Shown one piece after another: positions 22,701-34,682 of a DNA stretch of 64,000 nt. The translations under genes and the position numbers were made by a program. Within the stretch, counting starts at the first letter, position 1. Each line of letters opens with the position of its first letter. The notes beneath the pieces were generated by a model, which did no database searches, was not told where the DNA came from, and worked only from the letters and a program-made list of their open reading frames with translations. The DNA comes from Parelaphostrongylus tenuis (Eukaryota; Nematoda; Chromadorea; Rhabditida; Metastrongylidae): assembly GCA_019055375.1 (NCBI GenBank), contig JAHQIW010007153.1, positions 1 to 64,000 on the forward strand, read 5' to 3'.

Positions 22701-25700
22701 GAAGAAAACGCTGGAGCCGTCGTAACAAGCGCAGTTGAATTAATTCTATTCATGGGTAATTTCTGAACAGATTTCTTAGCCTCTAATGCCCACAGAGGTC
22801 TTTGGATTAGCGTGTGTGCTCAGTTCCTCCTTGAGATTCTCTACTACACGATTGTTGTTGAGTATTGGTCAGGCTGAGTTTCTCTGAAATCCCAGTATAA
22901 TCTTGCTACAGGGTTTTTACGCAATCAAAGCTATTTTTGTTGGTTGGAGAGGACTTTTTATGTTTATTTGGTAGCCAGTTCTGTGTTACACAGGATTGAG
23001 AGGATTAATAATTTGAGGACAGGATCAAGCCATTGCCTTGCGCGTCTTAGGTGGCTCCCCTGCCGCTGTGCAAAGAGCGAATTGCGTCATGCAAATAACT
23101 TAACCGGTAACTTTCGCGGACCCAAACTGGTCGTGCCTAACTGGCAAGGGCTCCAGTCGCCAGCGTTGGATAGGTTTCATCCCCGCTCCCCCCACCCCCT
23201 CCCCTCTCCCTTCTGTGACTCTGCAGCTGTAAGCTCAGAGTTTCAATCACTGCCTGTTCCACTCCTCTCTGCCACTCGATGCTAGTTCATCGAGAGGGAG
23301 GTTGCTAGTTCTGTCCTCTACCACAACACTTCACTGTAGTTTTTTTGTGATATTATCTTTTCGGTGTCGATTAGTATCGGAGGTCCTTCCATAACGTAAT
23401 TATCACCTGCAGAAAGAAGCTAGACTCTTACAGAATGAGACATTCTGCTTGATCCCAGCTTTCTTTTAAGAGTATATATATATGTATATATATATATATG
23501 CTTTAACAGATTAGTAATTATGAGTCATATTGAATTTAAGCTGTCTTTGCCTCCGCAAAATTTGTTATAGAGAATTTCCAGGTATTCTCCTTTGGGAATT
23601 TTATGTTTGATTATGGGGAAAATCCTGGAGACTGATGACCTTGCTGACACAGCACGAATGCTTAGTTTGTATATATTCACGGTATGTGATGGTGTTTTTC
23701 TTTCCATTATAAAATTACGTAAGCTCCTTTGTATTATTACAGCTCACTCTTTTTCTCTCAAACAACAATTTTTAATGAGTCTGGCATTTTTCTTTGACTG
23801 ACTCGAAAACCATAAAAGTTTAGCTGGTCGCCGGAAAGAAATGTTAGATTTCATAAGCGCTTGATTACAAGTGATCACCTCATCGCTGTTCTTCGTTAAT
23901 TTATATGAGATGCTGTGACATCAGTATGAATACATGAGGTGCTTCAGCATTCCGTGATCATCGACTATTTTTCAACCTCGCAATAAACATTTGATAAAAA
24001 TTATTAAGGACGTTCAAAGCCTTATAGAGGTTACTATGCCAGAGCCATACACGTAGTTCAGAGGTCTCGCCCCTTCGTCATTGGCCTACACTCCACATTA
24101 AGCCTTGCACTGTAGCAAGGAGGGAGGCGTATCTTGTAAATCTAGTCGCGATCCATCAACTGAATAGTGGGGATATCACAGAGTCATTGTACTCCGTGCT
24201 GTCGTCACATACGCCTCCCTCTTTGATACAATGCAGGGTTCAACGTGGGGCATAGGCCACTGACGAAGAGGGCGAGCGCTCCGAAACACGTGTATGGCTC
24301 TGGCGTAACAACCTCGGTAAGACTTTAAACTTTGTTGAAGAATTTTACTCCGTGATCACTATAAATGTAGCAATCTCTTATATTTCACCACGTAAATATA
24401 TGGTTAGTAATAACTCTCAGCTGTTACTGAATGCAGATTACTGATGGAGTACCTAAAGTGCCTTAGTTCAAATGAAGTGTAAATGATTGCTGACTCACAC
24501 TATACTGTAAGGGTCAAGTTTTCTTCCTCCTCCTGGTCAGCAAATTGTAAGCATAATATCCTGGGAAAGCTTTCGCCGATTCACATAGCGTAGTGGATGC
24601 CTGCGTTGATGATATGAAGACCTTCTAGTGCAAATGTGCTAAGAGGATTTCAGAGAGGAACAAATAGGTGAGCCCTCAGCGGCATTGAAGAAAATGTCGA
24701 AATCCTCGAATGAAACTCGAACTCAGGAACAAATGTTGAAATTTCGAGATAAACGGAAATGAGTCAACGAATCGTCAAAAAGAATTTTATGACTTACATT
24801 TTGTAAATGAAGGCAACTCATATAAGAAATTAAAACAGAGAAAATTGATGCCCTTCTGTAAGCCGAAGCAAGCTGAGAACATTTGAACATCTTTCTCATA
24901 ATTCAATTGCAACGCAATTCACCTAATTTCCCATAAATAACAACTTTTCCAAAGCGGGATTAACAGGTGCAGATCATTGCTGAAAAAGAGTTTTCAAGTG
25001 GTTTTTCAGAATATATCGCTGTTATTTGCTAGATCTTAACAACGCTTAACTATTGAATGCATTCTTTACCCCTACCGGATTATTTTCTCACAGAGAAGAG
25101 AAAATTTCGACCTTCTTCATCATCGATCAGTACAGTATATAATACAAAACCAAATAAGCACTTTAGCAATTTATCGTTTATTTTAAGAAGTGTCACTGAT
25201 TATCAGTCTTTTCTCACTAACTCTTACCCACTCACTGACTATCCAAACAAAATTTTTTGCATTATGAGATGACGAAACAGAAATTGACGCATTAAAGCTA
25301 TAAAACACATGCCGAATAGTTCTTTTTGTTAGGCTGTGTTTGGATTAGTTCTACATTCGCTCATTTCCCTTCCATTGATATTCTTCATCACCACGAATAA
25401 AAATCCGTACATATACATGAGCGGACTTCTTCAAGCGTGGATAACAGCGATCGGAACCGCTTCCAGGTTTCTTTTCCTAAATTTGTCAACAATTTTAGAC
25501 AGCACGTGTTATCTTCTTACACTATCACTAAAAGCATTGTGTGTATGGTCAGATTCCTGATAAACAGCTCTTAAGTTCGGCGACACTTCCGATCACTTGC
25601 CACTGCGTAGAAGAGAATCTTGGTGTTGATCGAAGGGTTTCACGTTTCGTGCTTCCTGTTGGTGCCACCATCAATATGGTAAGGTTTCAAGTTTACCGAA

Positions 25701-28700
25701 AATATCAACTTACATGGGCCCACGTGGCGTAGTGGTTAGAGGTGCTATGCGTAGTACACAAGGTCAATGGTTCGATCTCGCGATCATGGCTTACCAAGCC
25801 ATCTATCCGTCTGAGGTGGGTAAATTGGTATCACACTAATCTCGGACTTGTCTGGGAGGATAAGAAGTAGTGACTCGATACAGTGGAAGGCCACCGCGAG
25901 TCATTGTTAAGGCCAGACATACATTCAATCGCCTCAGACGAGATTAAAAATGGAAACAAATGCATAGCGCACTCCTCAGGGATTGATCAACGCCAAGAGC
26001 TTTATCCTTTATCTTTTTAGTAGCTATTATCTGGGATAAATCTGAGAAAATTCTCGCCAAAGTTTTTTTTTGTGATTTCTTATTCTTATCATGAGGTGTA
26101 CTTTCCTTTTCTCAAGGAAACAAATTCGCGATTCATCTTGATAAGCTCCTGGGTGGCATGTAGACCAGCTGTTGCGATATGCGACTCTTACGAACCCAAG
26201 ACCAACTCAACCTATTTTCAAGCTCCCAGACCACTCATCTCTCTGAGATCGGGAGATTATCTGTGAACAACTCACTCCCTACGATCCAAGTGGATACTCT
26301 CTAGCTCAATTAATCAGTACTGCGACGAAAAACAACTCGACCATTATTCAGAAAGGAGACAAAACCGTCAAAGAGCAGGCAGACGCACGCGCATACCTTT
26401 TTGAATAATGCATTCCAGGAAGCGAATTTAATGCAAGGATTGCTGAGATCCACTCAGAACATAGATGGTGACGTGATATCCAAAATGAGAGAATGAAGGT
26501 CACCTTATCAGAATAATCAATGAGTCAGTAGGAACTCGCTCTTTATTCAACGATTTTTTTCAAAAAATCGTATCTATCCGCAGGACATCAAACAGTGATA
26601 ATAGTCGAGCACCAGAACATTAAGAAAATACTTACACATTTTTTTTACTTCTTTTGATTTTGATGAGTTTTGATTAAACTATTCCAATTCAAATTATATA
26701 TTCATCACTTACTATGAAAGAATAGAAATCGGAAAAAAACTGCGATAGGTTAAAACCTATTAGAAGAGCTCGAAGCGAAAATTGGCAAGAAAAATGAACT
26801 TTTCTAAAGTAATAATATCATAATAAAGGATGGAACTGCATTATACGAAGCGGTTGCGGCGATTTTCGTCGCTCAGATGAATGGCATCGATTTGTCGTTT
26901 GCAGAAGTGATAACTGTTAGGTTAGTCGATTACCGTGTTATAGTTTCTACTGTCCTTCTGAGCAATCTTATCATAGTAGTTAATTTTCACAGTGTTACTG
27001 CCACAGTTGCATCTATCGGTGCAGCAGGAGTACCGTCAGCCGGTCTGGTGACAATGCTGTTAGTGTTGACATCAGTAGGACTACCCGTCAACGACATTTC
27101 GCTGATCATCGCTGTTGACTGGATACTGTAAGTGAGCGTTACGATTTTTGCAGGTGTGGTTCTGTACCTTCTGTGAACTTAGGAAGTCGAGATTTGTTTA
27201 AAATAAAGATCTTGAAGTAGTTTTCTTCTATAGTTCTCTTGATTATCAACCTGTTCAAACAGGTACCAACAGACTCTTTTTTTCCTCTCGAGTAACAAAT
27301 TCCAAAAGTAGTGCACAAGTAGTGCAGCAGTGCTTTCGTCGTAAAGAACACTTTGTAAAACTTTCATTAATCAAGGAACTACAGAAAATTGTTGAACTCT
27401 ACTATAGCATGGCTCTTCTGCTCACTAATGCTCGGGCAGAAATATTGAATACTTGTTCAGCTTGAGTAGCATTAAGTGTATTGGGCATTTCAATGCCCAC
27501 AGAGAGAGGTTGTAGTGAAACGAGGAATTTTCAAAAGTTTCAATAGAGATGTTCCTTTTGGTCATGTTCCTTTTGTCTGTTCCGCATGCTTTCCAATTCT
27601 ATCATTTGCTGCCTTATGGTCTAGGCTAAAAGAACAATTAACGATTTCTATGTTCAAATGCAGAGACCGTATGCGAACGTCCGTCAATGTTCTCGGGGAT
27701 GCGATTGGTGCTGGAATCGTTTATCATCACATGAAAGAGGATCTTAAGGCTCTTGATCTCGTCGATTCATCCACTTCCAGTTCAAATGGTAAGTTATTTA
27801 CTATTGATCTTCTGTAGATATTGGGTTATAAAAGGTAAACAGAGGATTGGTTGACAATTTCGATTTGTTTTGTAAAACTAACATTCTCCTGCTACTGGTT
27901 GGCAAATTATGTTTTGTAAAAATAGGGATGGAATTTACGGCTTTTGTTGGAAAGTATAAAATATGTATTCATTTCCAACTTCACACACATGCATCGCCAT
28001 TGTATTTATTCATCACTTCCTGATCGCTTGTACAAATTTACCTCTTCTTCGTAAGAAAACGATATCCCGGTGCAGGAGCATGCACCAACTCAAGCTTCTT
28101 AACACAAAATATGAACCGAAAATACCATAAATTTGCTTAAGAAGAGAAGGAACTGATTTCTTGGGCTGATTACGGTATCACTCCTCACTCGCTGCTGGAA
28201 AAGCAAAATTGTAATCTGATAAGGATATGACATATTTTGAGCCATAGGTCTAGTGCTATATAGGCGCCTATTTCGTCCTATTGGGACTCATCAGTAGCAC
28301 CCTCCCTCGGTTCCGTCGATCCCTTGAGGTGAAACAATCCTCCAAAGGAACCGACGCCGAGTAAAATTAAGCACACAAAGTAGGATAATGTTATTACCTG
28401 ACTTTGTGGCGACCGGCAGTCGAGCTTACGGCTTCTAAAATGAACTATACTTCTGCTATCGACTGCTTTTTTACAGACCCGCTCAAAATGATTTAATCTG
28501 ATAAGGATATGACATATTTTGAGCCATAGGTCTAGTGCTATATAGGCGCCTATTTCGTCCTATTGGGACTCATCAGTAGCACCCTCCCTCGGTTCCATCG
28601 ATCCCTTGAGGTGAAACAATTCTCCAAAGGAACCGATGCCGAGTAAAATTAGCACACAAAGTAGGATAATGTTATTACCTGACTTTGTGGCGACCGGCAG

Positions 28701-30210
28701 TCGAGCTTACGGCTTCTAAAATGAACTATACTTCTGCTATCGACTGCTTTCTTACAGACCCGCTCAAAATGATTTAATGATTCAATTTTTTTACCTTTGT
28801 GTGCTTAATTTTACTCGGCGTCGGTTCCTTTGGAGGATTGTTTCACCTCGAGGGATCGATGGAACCGAGGGAGGGTGCTACTGATGAGTCCCAATAGGAC
28901 GAAATAGGCGCCTATATAGCACTAGACCTATGGCTCAAAATATGTCATATCCTTATCAGATTAAATCATTTTGAGCGGGTCTGTAAAAAAGCAGTCGATA
29001 GCAGAAAGCAAAATTGTAAATTCGCAGGAATAATTATAAAGATATAAATGAAGATTGCTGATAACTGTACGGATCCTAGTGTTCTAGCATTTAATTCGTT
29101 TCTTCGGATTCTCGAATGGCGTCGAATACTCGTTGTGCGAGTCTCCTTGCAATCTCGAGGACAGCTTGGCTGTGGTATTCCGTAGGACGTTGTTGTTGAC
29201 TGCCAGAAAAAGTTGGGGGGAAGGGGGGAGGGTGTAAAGCGGGCTCCGCGCGTGCCGCTACGAGCATCACAACCACTCGGCCACGGAGCCCCACCACTAC
29301 ATGCTCTGCTAACAATTCTAATGTAGACGTACTCTAGAAGGAAAGGTGCCGTTGAATCTCATGTGCACTTTTTCTTCACATAAAAAATCACCAGCATGAA
29401 TTTTAGGGCCACCAGAGCGAATTATTCTCGGATACTTGCTCCTCATAACTATACTTCTTCAGCATATCGTCGCTGAATGCACATCACTTACATAGTATGA
29501 ATTTTCGCAAGAATAGTTTTTGCCACCTAAAACGAATGTCATAGTTCAATTATTCAACAATCTAACAACTTGTTTAAATGTTCAAAAATACAGTTTCCAT
29601 TCATTCTTGCTGTACACTGCTGCAAGGCTTCCGCTTACACGCGGTCTAAGAAAAGCTCCACAATTCTTGTATGAAACATTTTTTCAAAATGTCTGGTAGT
29701 ATTGAACTATAGGGTAGATCACTGCACTTTTTCGCAGCATTGGTGTGCTTTTGTCCATATAGGGGACCATTCAACTCACGGCACTGAAGATTCTGGTGAA
29801 TAGACAAACCGTTCGACTCTTATCGCTCTGCAACAAGTAGAAATTCTGTTAGGCCTGATAAGACAATAGTTCGTAGTTGGATGTTCACCCACCTAGCAAT
29901 GATGTTCGGAATGTTGCCATTGACATTTTGAAACTAATTGAAATTATTTGTTCATATTCAATCAAGCGAATATTTTCTAGGATCGAACGAGGATGAGAAA
30001 CCAATTGAAACCAATCCAGCCAGTCAAGGGAGCTCTGCTAAAGATGCGACGGCAACTGAAATAAGTCCAGCCAATCAGGAGACTTCTCCTGACGTAACGA
30101 CGGCAATTGAAGCCAATCTACTCAGTCCAGAATTTAACATAAGCACTGCAATTGAAGCCATACCGACCAATCCAGAGAGCTCCACTAACAATATGGCGTC
30201 GAACCATTAG
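13792..30210 (+). CDS. Excitatory amino acid (glutamate) transporter, SLC1/EAAT family, 14 exons
   Basis: Sodium-coupled carrier for acidic amino acids, plasma membrane, typically clearing glutamate at synapses. Exons: 13792-13839, 15337-15444, 17670-17760, 18104-18192, 18463-18581, 18814-18980, 22194-22320, 23582-23681, 25333-25466, 25576-25678, 26829-26920, 26993-27127, 27664-27788, 29981-30210. All have AG/GT borders, all phases agree, and the sum (1668 nt) gives 555 residues plus stop, within the family range. Visible motifs: first membrane segment [26 protein letters not shown]; extracellular NNET glycosylation site; HP1 GTASSSATLP (about 324-333); [10 protein letters not shown] (361-370) for sodium binding; HP2 GAAGVPSAG (402-410); TM8 [12 protein letters not shown] (439-450) with the aspartate and arginine that bind the amino group and side chain of acidic substrates. 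The last exon encodes a hydrophilic Ser/Thr/Glu/Asn-rich tail (480-555). The first exon ([16 protein letters not shown]) is the least certain; an alternative is an unspliced start at 15256. Confidence 0.92.
14228..14720 (+). pseudogene. Decayed tandem duplicate of the transporter promoter and first exon
   Basis: The sequence repeats 13580-13960 in order: 'ttgcatacctgttatcagaaatt', 'tatccggtgctgccaacatcatctc', then a first-exon-like segment at 14447-14488. There the start codon is ATA and the splice donor GT is replaced by CA. It is more like the minus-strand copy at 40048-40093 (shared 'aaagcaagtcactttgaatcc') than like the intact exon. It lies inside intron 1 of the active gene. Confidence 0.7.
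18598..18622 (+). repeat. (TTA)n microsatellite in intron 5
   Basis: About eight tandem 'tta' units just after the splice donor at 18582. Confidence 0.9.
20000..20045 (+). repeat. 3'-end fragment of the SINE-like family
   Basis: Only the tail 'ttagggattgcttaacgctg' plus the 'ctttattcc' end is present. Confidence 0.45.
20367..20673 (+). repeat. tRNA-derived SINE, best copy (intron 6)
   Basis: The 5' part has a Pol III A box (tggcgcagtggttagaggtg) and B box (ggttcgatctc) at tRNA-like spacing. A body follows containing 'gtcggtaaattggtacc' and 'gaggccaccgcgagtcattg'. The 3' tail is tandem 'tttatcc'. Copies at 9160, 25719, 34683, 53982, 60640 and 63778 share the same order. It sits inside an intron and interrupts no exon. 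Confidence 0.85.
22985..23330 (+). repeat. GC-rich insertion of unknown type in intron 7
   Basis: Base composition jumps for about 300 bp (C-rich stretch 'ccccgctccccccacccc' near 23180) compared with AT-rich flanks. It has an open frame of 113 codons, but no motif and no match to the surrounding exons. A transposable element fragment is the simplest reading. Confidence 0.4.
23472..23500 (+). repeat. (TA)n microsatellite
   Basis: Alternating 'tatata' with one 'tg' interruption, close to the acceptor of the exon at 23582. Confidence 0.85.
24012..24330. mobile_element. Palindromic fold-back element (intron 8)
   Basis: Left arm 24012-24130 pairs with right arm about 24212-24330. Arms carry 'ccagagccatacacg' / 'cgtgtatggctctgg' and 'ggagggaggcg' / 'cgcctccct'. 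It belongs to the same family as 12012-12420 but is more diverged. Confidence 0.85.
25719..26013 (+). repeat. tRNA-derived SINE (intron 10)
   Basis: A box tggcgtagtggttagaggtg and B box ggttcgatctc, then the same body and 'ctttatcctttatc' tail as the 20367 copy. It starts 40 bp after the donor at 25679. Confidence 0.85.
28213..29006. mobile_element. Direct plus inverted repeat array (fold-back family) in intron 13
   Basis: Two direct copies of about 283 bp, 28213-28495 and 28494-28778, are nearly identical. An inverted segment (28797-29006) follows that is the reverse complement of the tail of one copy joined to the head of the next, so it reads across the tandem junction. Each unit carries 'gacatattttgagccatag' and 'gacccgctcaaaatgattt'. 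No coding capacity. Related but older elements are at 32085, 37020 and 53325. Confidence 0.88.
29050..29300 (-). repeat. tRNA-derived repeat, second family (copy 2)
   Basis: On the minus strand it starts ggctccgtggccgagtggtt, then 'gtcaacaacaacgtcc', 'gagattgcaaggagactcg' and 'gaattaaatgctagaac', collinear with 12580-12790. A G-rich tract (plus strand 29215-29232) is specific to this copy. Confidence 0.7.
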
Positions 30211-30334
30211 ATGATCGATTTAATCAAAAAAGCACTCATCATACTTGACTGCAATATTTTAGATTCAGATAATATTTATGTTTACTGCTTTTCAGCAGCG
30301 GTATGATGTTGTACATCTGAGTGTAAGCAACACA

Positions 30335-30440
30335 CTTGACACAGACGAGAGTTGAATCCGCGTTTCACGCCATACCCGGGCGTGTGCTATTACTGCACCA
30401 CCGATTTCACCGGTCTGCACCACTGTTTTTCAAAGTAAAT
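30335..30440 (-). repeat. tRNA-like repeat, third family
   Basis: The minus strand has a 'ggtggtgcagtaatagcac' A-box-like segment, a 'cgggtatggcgtgaaacg' middle and a 'ggattcaactc' B-box-like end. The same layout occurs at 35424-35745 (twice) and 51795-51885. It does not fold into a good tRNA. Confidence 0.5.
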
Positions 30441-30727
30441 TATCGCAGTTGCCAGCAGCAACTTTCAAGGTTACCAGTCTCATGGTATTGAATGTGGTGC
30501 GCTGGCAGTCATGGCTTCTCTTGGAGACAGCGTACTACTCTTCGACGCCTATATCCATCACAGGGGCGAGTAACTGTGATGATGGCAATACCGCCGAATC
30601 GGTCAGTAAGCTGCGAAGCAAATGTAACGTAACAACCTCGAAAAAAAGCTCAGAACATTTTTAAAGACTACACATACTGAATCTTGAATGGGTTTAGTCT
30701 GCTATGTACATACTGACATCAAGCACA

Positions 30728-30830
30728 TGCTGACAGCTACTCGAAATCTATGCTAAGTTAATTTGATATCTTTACTTTTCAACATGTTTTACGTACCTGT
30801 TAGATCATGCATTTCGAGTAGCTGTCAGCA
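30728..30830. repeat. Perfect 20-bp inverted repeat (hairpin)
   Basis: tgctgacagctactcgaaat at 30728-30747 is exactly complementary to 30811-30830, with weaker pairing outside (gacatcaagcac / gtgtgctt). A third related 'gctgacagctacgatagcg' is at about 30888. Probably the ends of a small non-autonomous transposon. Confidence 0.75.
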
Positions 30831-31659
30831 TAACTAAGTATAATGCTGATGTGTGCTTACGAGACCAAACCCTTTAAAGGTTTTTTGCTGACAGCTACGA
30901 TAGCGCTCATCGAAAAAAGAGTGGTAGGAGATCGGTGGCATTTGCGGTATGGTGAAATGCGAGATCAACTCCCGAATGATGTTAAATGTTTTGCATATCA
31001 CTCACTTTTAGAAATCGCTTGACTTTTCGTTATTTATTATCTAGTGTATCGATTTGAGAATGTCAGTTTTGATAATGTGAGCAATGAATTGTGTCTTGTA
31101 CGACTTCTATTTCGAATGACCATAATGTTTTTATCAAGGTGGCGTAAATTGGATTTACACTGCATGATGATTGATGTAATGTGTTAGTAAAGTTTTTCGG
31201 GTACTTATAATTCATTAGTCGGAGTTTCTAAATGCATCACAAGCAGAAAAAGAAATTAATTTCTAGTGTAATCATCGGAAAGCTTACGAACTCGAGAAAA
31301 CTAACAGAAAGAACACGTACATCTTGGTTAGATTATGTCGCGCTTATGTGTTTTCGCAATTGCTCAGTTTTAGACAACTTGTGAAAAAGTAGCTCTTTAA
31401 CAAAGTATGGCAAAAAGGAAGCTGGGCGTAGTGATACACTCCTGTAAAGATTTCAAAACGATTTTTTCTTCAAGTTGTGAGCAGTAGATGTCAAGAAAAT
31501 CTATACTGACTGTTTTCCTTATCGCTAAGAAGTCCCTTAGAAAACTCGGACGATTCCCAATAACATTTCTTACCCCCCTCATGTTTAGTGAGAGCTCAAA
31601 AATGGTTTATTTTATGGAGTGATCAGTTAGGCTTCTATAGTGTGAGGTAACAAAAATGA

Positions 31660-31935
31660 TACTCTAACATATCTCATAATTGTTATTTGAGCCCACTTGT
31701 CATGTCGTCTGTCAATGGGCTCTTGTATAGCCCGATATACAAGTTTCGACCTTAACAGTCTCGCTAGTCGGACAGAACTCTTCGCCTTTGAGCCAGTCCT
31801 CTCGGGGTACTCCAGTCTCCACGCTAAGAGTAGGCGAAGACGAACGATTTACACTGCACTGCCATCAAATGAAAATCACCACATAGGCTGTGTTGTACAC
31901 TCGATTGTTTTTTGACTGTTAATTTGAGATATATT
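31660..31935. mobile_element. Fold-back element remnant
   Basis: It shares 'tatttgagcccacttgtcatg', 'gggctcttgtatagcccgatac' and 'cgattgttttttgactg' with 47895-48165 and with the arms of 51470-51728. Confidence 0.6.
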
Positions 31936-32084
31936 ATACCCCTCGTTTCCAGTGTTCTCTCAAGAGATTTTTATTATCTTTACACATGTGCTATATGGAT
32001 GTGCACAACATAAATGATGAAGGAACATGTTAGTTCTTCATTCAACTGCTTTTACAGGTTTCGCTCAAAAACACTAATGATCTA

Positions 32085-32482
32085 ATAATATGCTAACATA
32101 TTTTGAGCCTTTTATGAGATCTGATATAGCACTCATACACTATTGGGCAGGCCTGTTTCGTCTTTCCAGGCTTCTCACTAGTACATGCTCTAGCGAGCTC
32201 TATAAAAGCAGTCGAATGAAGTGGTATTCCTAATTTTGCCAATCACTGTCACTCGACTGTCGGTCACTGCAATGTCGGGAGCTTTATCACCCGACCTGAG
32301 GTGAACTGTCATTCGGTGTCGACTCTCTTGTAACTAGAGGTATATACCCTTCAAGTGATCAGCTGGACAGAAGGACACCACACTCTTGATGAGCCTGGAA
32401 TGGCGGAAAAGGCTTGTTTAGTGCTGTAAAAGTGTCATATCGGACCTCATAAAAAGGCTCAAAACTTGCAAACAAACGCATG
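32085..32482. mobile_element. Fold-back element
   Basis: Left end 'gctaacatattttgagcc...tgagatctgatatagcac' pairs with right end 'gtcatatcggacctcataaaaaggctcaaaac'. Same terminal sequence type as 28213, 37020 and 53325. Confidence 0.7.
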
Positions 32483-33993
32483 TTATCATATTACCGCAGT
32501 ATTCTAGTTTCACTGTCGTAAGGTGATATGATAACCTCCAACTTTATTTCTCACGCAATTCATTCTTAACGACGATTACGATATGAAATATAACCACAAG
32601 AACGTTCTGATGCGAACAAAACATGGCGTACAAATAGGGTTTCAAAACTATTATTTATCTTTACAAGGAAAGCACTAAGTTTCTCATTGGACCATCAGGG
32701 CTTTTGGTTAGCTATCTGTTATGGTATTTACGTTTTTGACGTTCACGTTCAGGCAAGAAGGATCAGAATGGCATAAAGTAGAGCACAGGTACCAGCGCTT
32801 CTTGTAATCTTCACTACTTCCTGGACACTCTTGGGTATTTTTCACGCAGTTCGTTCCTATTATTCATTCCCAGAACTGAGTGATTCATCACTTAGACTTG
32901 CCGAATAGATGCAGAATTTTCACCGTAATGCGCTCCAACGGGTCATTTAGGGCAAAGAGTCTGGGGTAAGGTCGAAGCAACGACCACGCGTTTATTTCGC
33001 GGCACCTCTATCCAGAGTATTACGCGCACTTCATGATGATAATCTGAAAGGTGCCTGTGAACAGCTCAAGTTAACATACAGGATACTTCAAAAAGAAAAA
33101 TACACATCTGAAGGTGTTGAGTGCTACGCAAAATATTCAAACGCAGGTGTGCTAGAAACAATAACATAACACTCATTACTCTCACATGTGCATTTTTAAT
33201 TTGATTTTGAGGTCTCTAGTATGTTAGTTTGAGAATATCAATTTTGCATCATTTTCAGATGTCAAAAACATCAAACTGCTTGAAAAACCGTAAGCAATAT
33301 AATTCATTTGAAGTTCAATTAATACATTCAACTACCAAAAATATTTTCTCCACTTAATCAATAATTTAAACGTTCGATGTCTTGTTGTTAGCGGAGTTTT
33401 CCGGATTGGCCGAATTGATTTCGATGGCACTCGTCACGTCGTCGGCGGTTAGGATGAGTTCCACTGCCTTCGTTACGTCAGTTTCTCGATTGGCTCGATT
33501 GGCTTCGTTTCCCATCGTTACGCTAGGAGAAGTCTCCTTATTAGTTGGACTTTTTTCATCTGCCGTCGCATCGTTAGCAGAGGTTTCTTGATTGGTCGAA
33601 TTGGCTTTGATCGGCTTCATATCCTCTGCGGGTCCTCAAAAATAATCGCATTATTGAAGATGAACACAAAATTTCAGGATGTTTTGAAATGAAAGCTGTA
33701 ATTTTCCACACATCATTGTCAAATGAGCGAGCATTTGGTCATGAACTGGTTTTTTTTCCAGGACTGACAAAATATCGATAATTGACTGTTATCTGATAAT
33801 AAATGAAGATTGAACTTCATTCGCTAAACGAGTGCTTTTTGTAAGAGTGTTAGCAATCTTTCGAAGGCTCAGATCTCTGGCTAGTGTCCCACATAACCAT
33901 TTTTGAATAACCTTTTTGTGAAGCTATTACGGAAAGAAAGCATTTCTGCTGCACACAGACATATTTCTCGCTCGACAGAACTTTTTCCTCAAA

Positions 33994-34210
33994 TTATAAG
34001 TGACTGTATGATAGCGTAAGCTTACATAATTCCCACGCTGTGTCTATTTTCTGGAAAGACTCTTTCCATTGCGGTGTAGCAGGAAAAGGGGATCGACTTT
34101 CACGTAACCGAAGCTCATGTTCATTGGCTATCGTGCGGTCTGGGCGTCCCTTGAGCGTAGATTCGATACGGAGTTCCGTGATCAATCGATCGAAATGCGT
34201 TTAGCTCGTC
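33994..34210 (-). other. Unassigned coding-like segment
   Basis: A minus-strand frame reads ITELRIESTLKGRPDRTI then charged, ordered sequence to WELCK, with a good-looking donor (gtaagc) at its end and a 'tttacag' acceptor 12 nt upstream of an in-frame stop. It lies between the last two pseudogene exons but has no counterpart in the intact transporter gene. The family is not recognised. Confidence 0.3.
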
Positions 34211-34682
34211 ACCTGTAAAGTGCGGTTATTGTAATCCAACTAGAAATTTTTCTCTGCTTCGAAAGAAACTCTAGATGAAATGCACGACTCCTAATACTGA
34301 GAGATTTGCTCTACACGACCACTGCCCTTTGTGCTTCCGGCAAAGTATTAGTGATAGCGAGCGGTAGATATAAAACATAAAATTATTCTGAAACCCATAG
34401 CATTATAAAAGGGCGTTTCCAAAAAAATAGCACCACAGCGCACTAGTCAGGAATTTAAATATCGAATGAATGCTAACACTCTTATGAAAAGTTCTTGTAC
34501 AGCCGTAGTCCAATCTTCATTTGATGCCAGTGAACAAACAGATAACCGGACTTTCTCTTTGTCGGAAAGAGGTAAGCATTGTAGGGTCTATCTATTCACT
34601 GAGGCCTTCAGAGTTGATGAGTTCTATGGCCCATTTTGAGGATAGAGACATACCTAAGCTGAGACAAAATGCAATAATCTAT

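Noticed and set aside
23160..23285. CpG- or C-rich stretch considered as an internal promoter
   Set aside because: No TATA, no exon start downstream in frame; base shift fits an inserted repeat better.
18598..24330. Regularly spaced repeats considered as a CRISPR-like array
   Set aside because: Simple microsatellites, dispersed SINEs and palindromes in a eukaryotic intron; no constant repeat with unique spacers.
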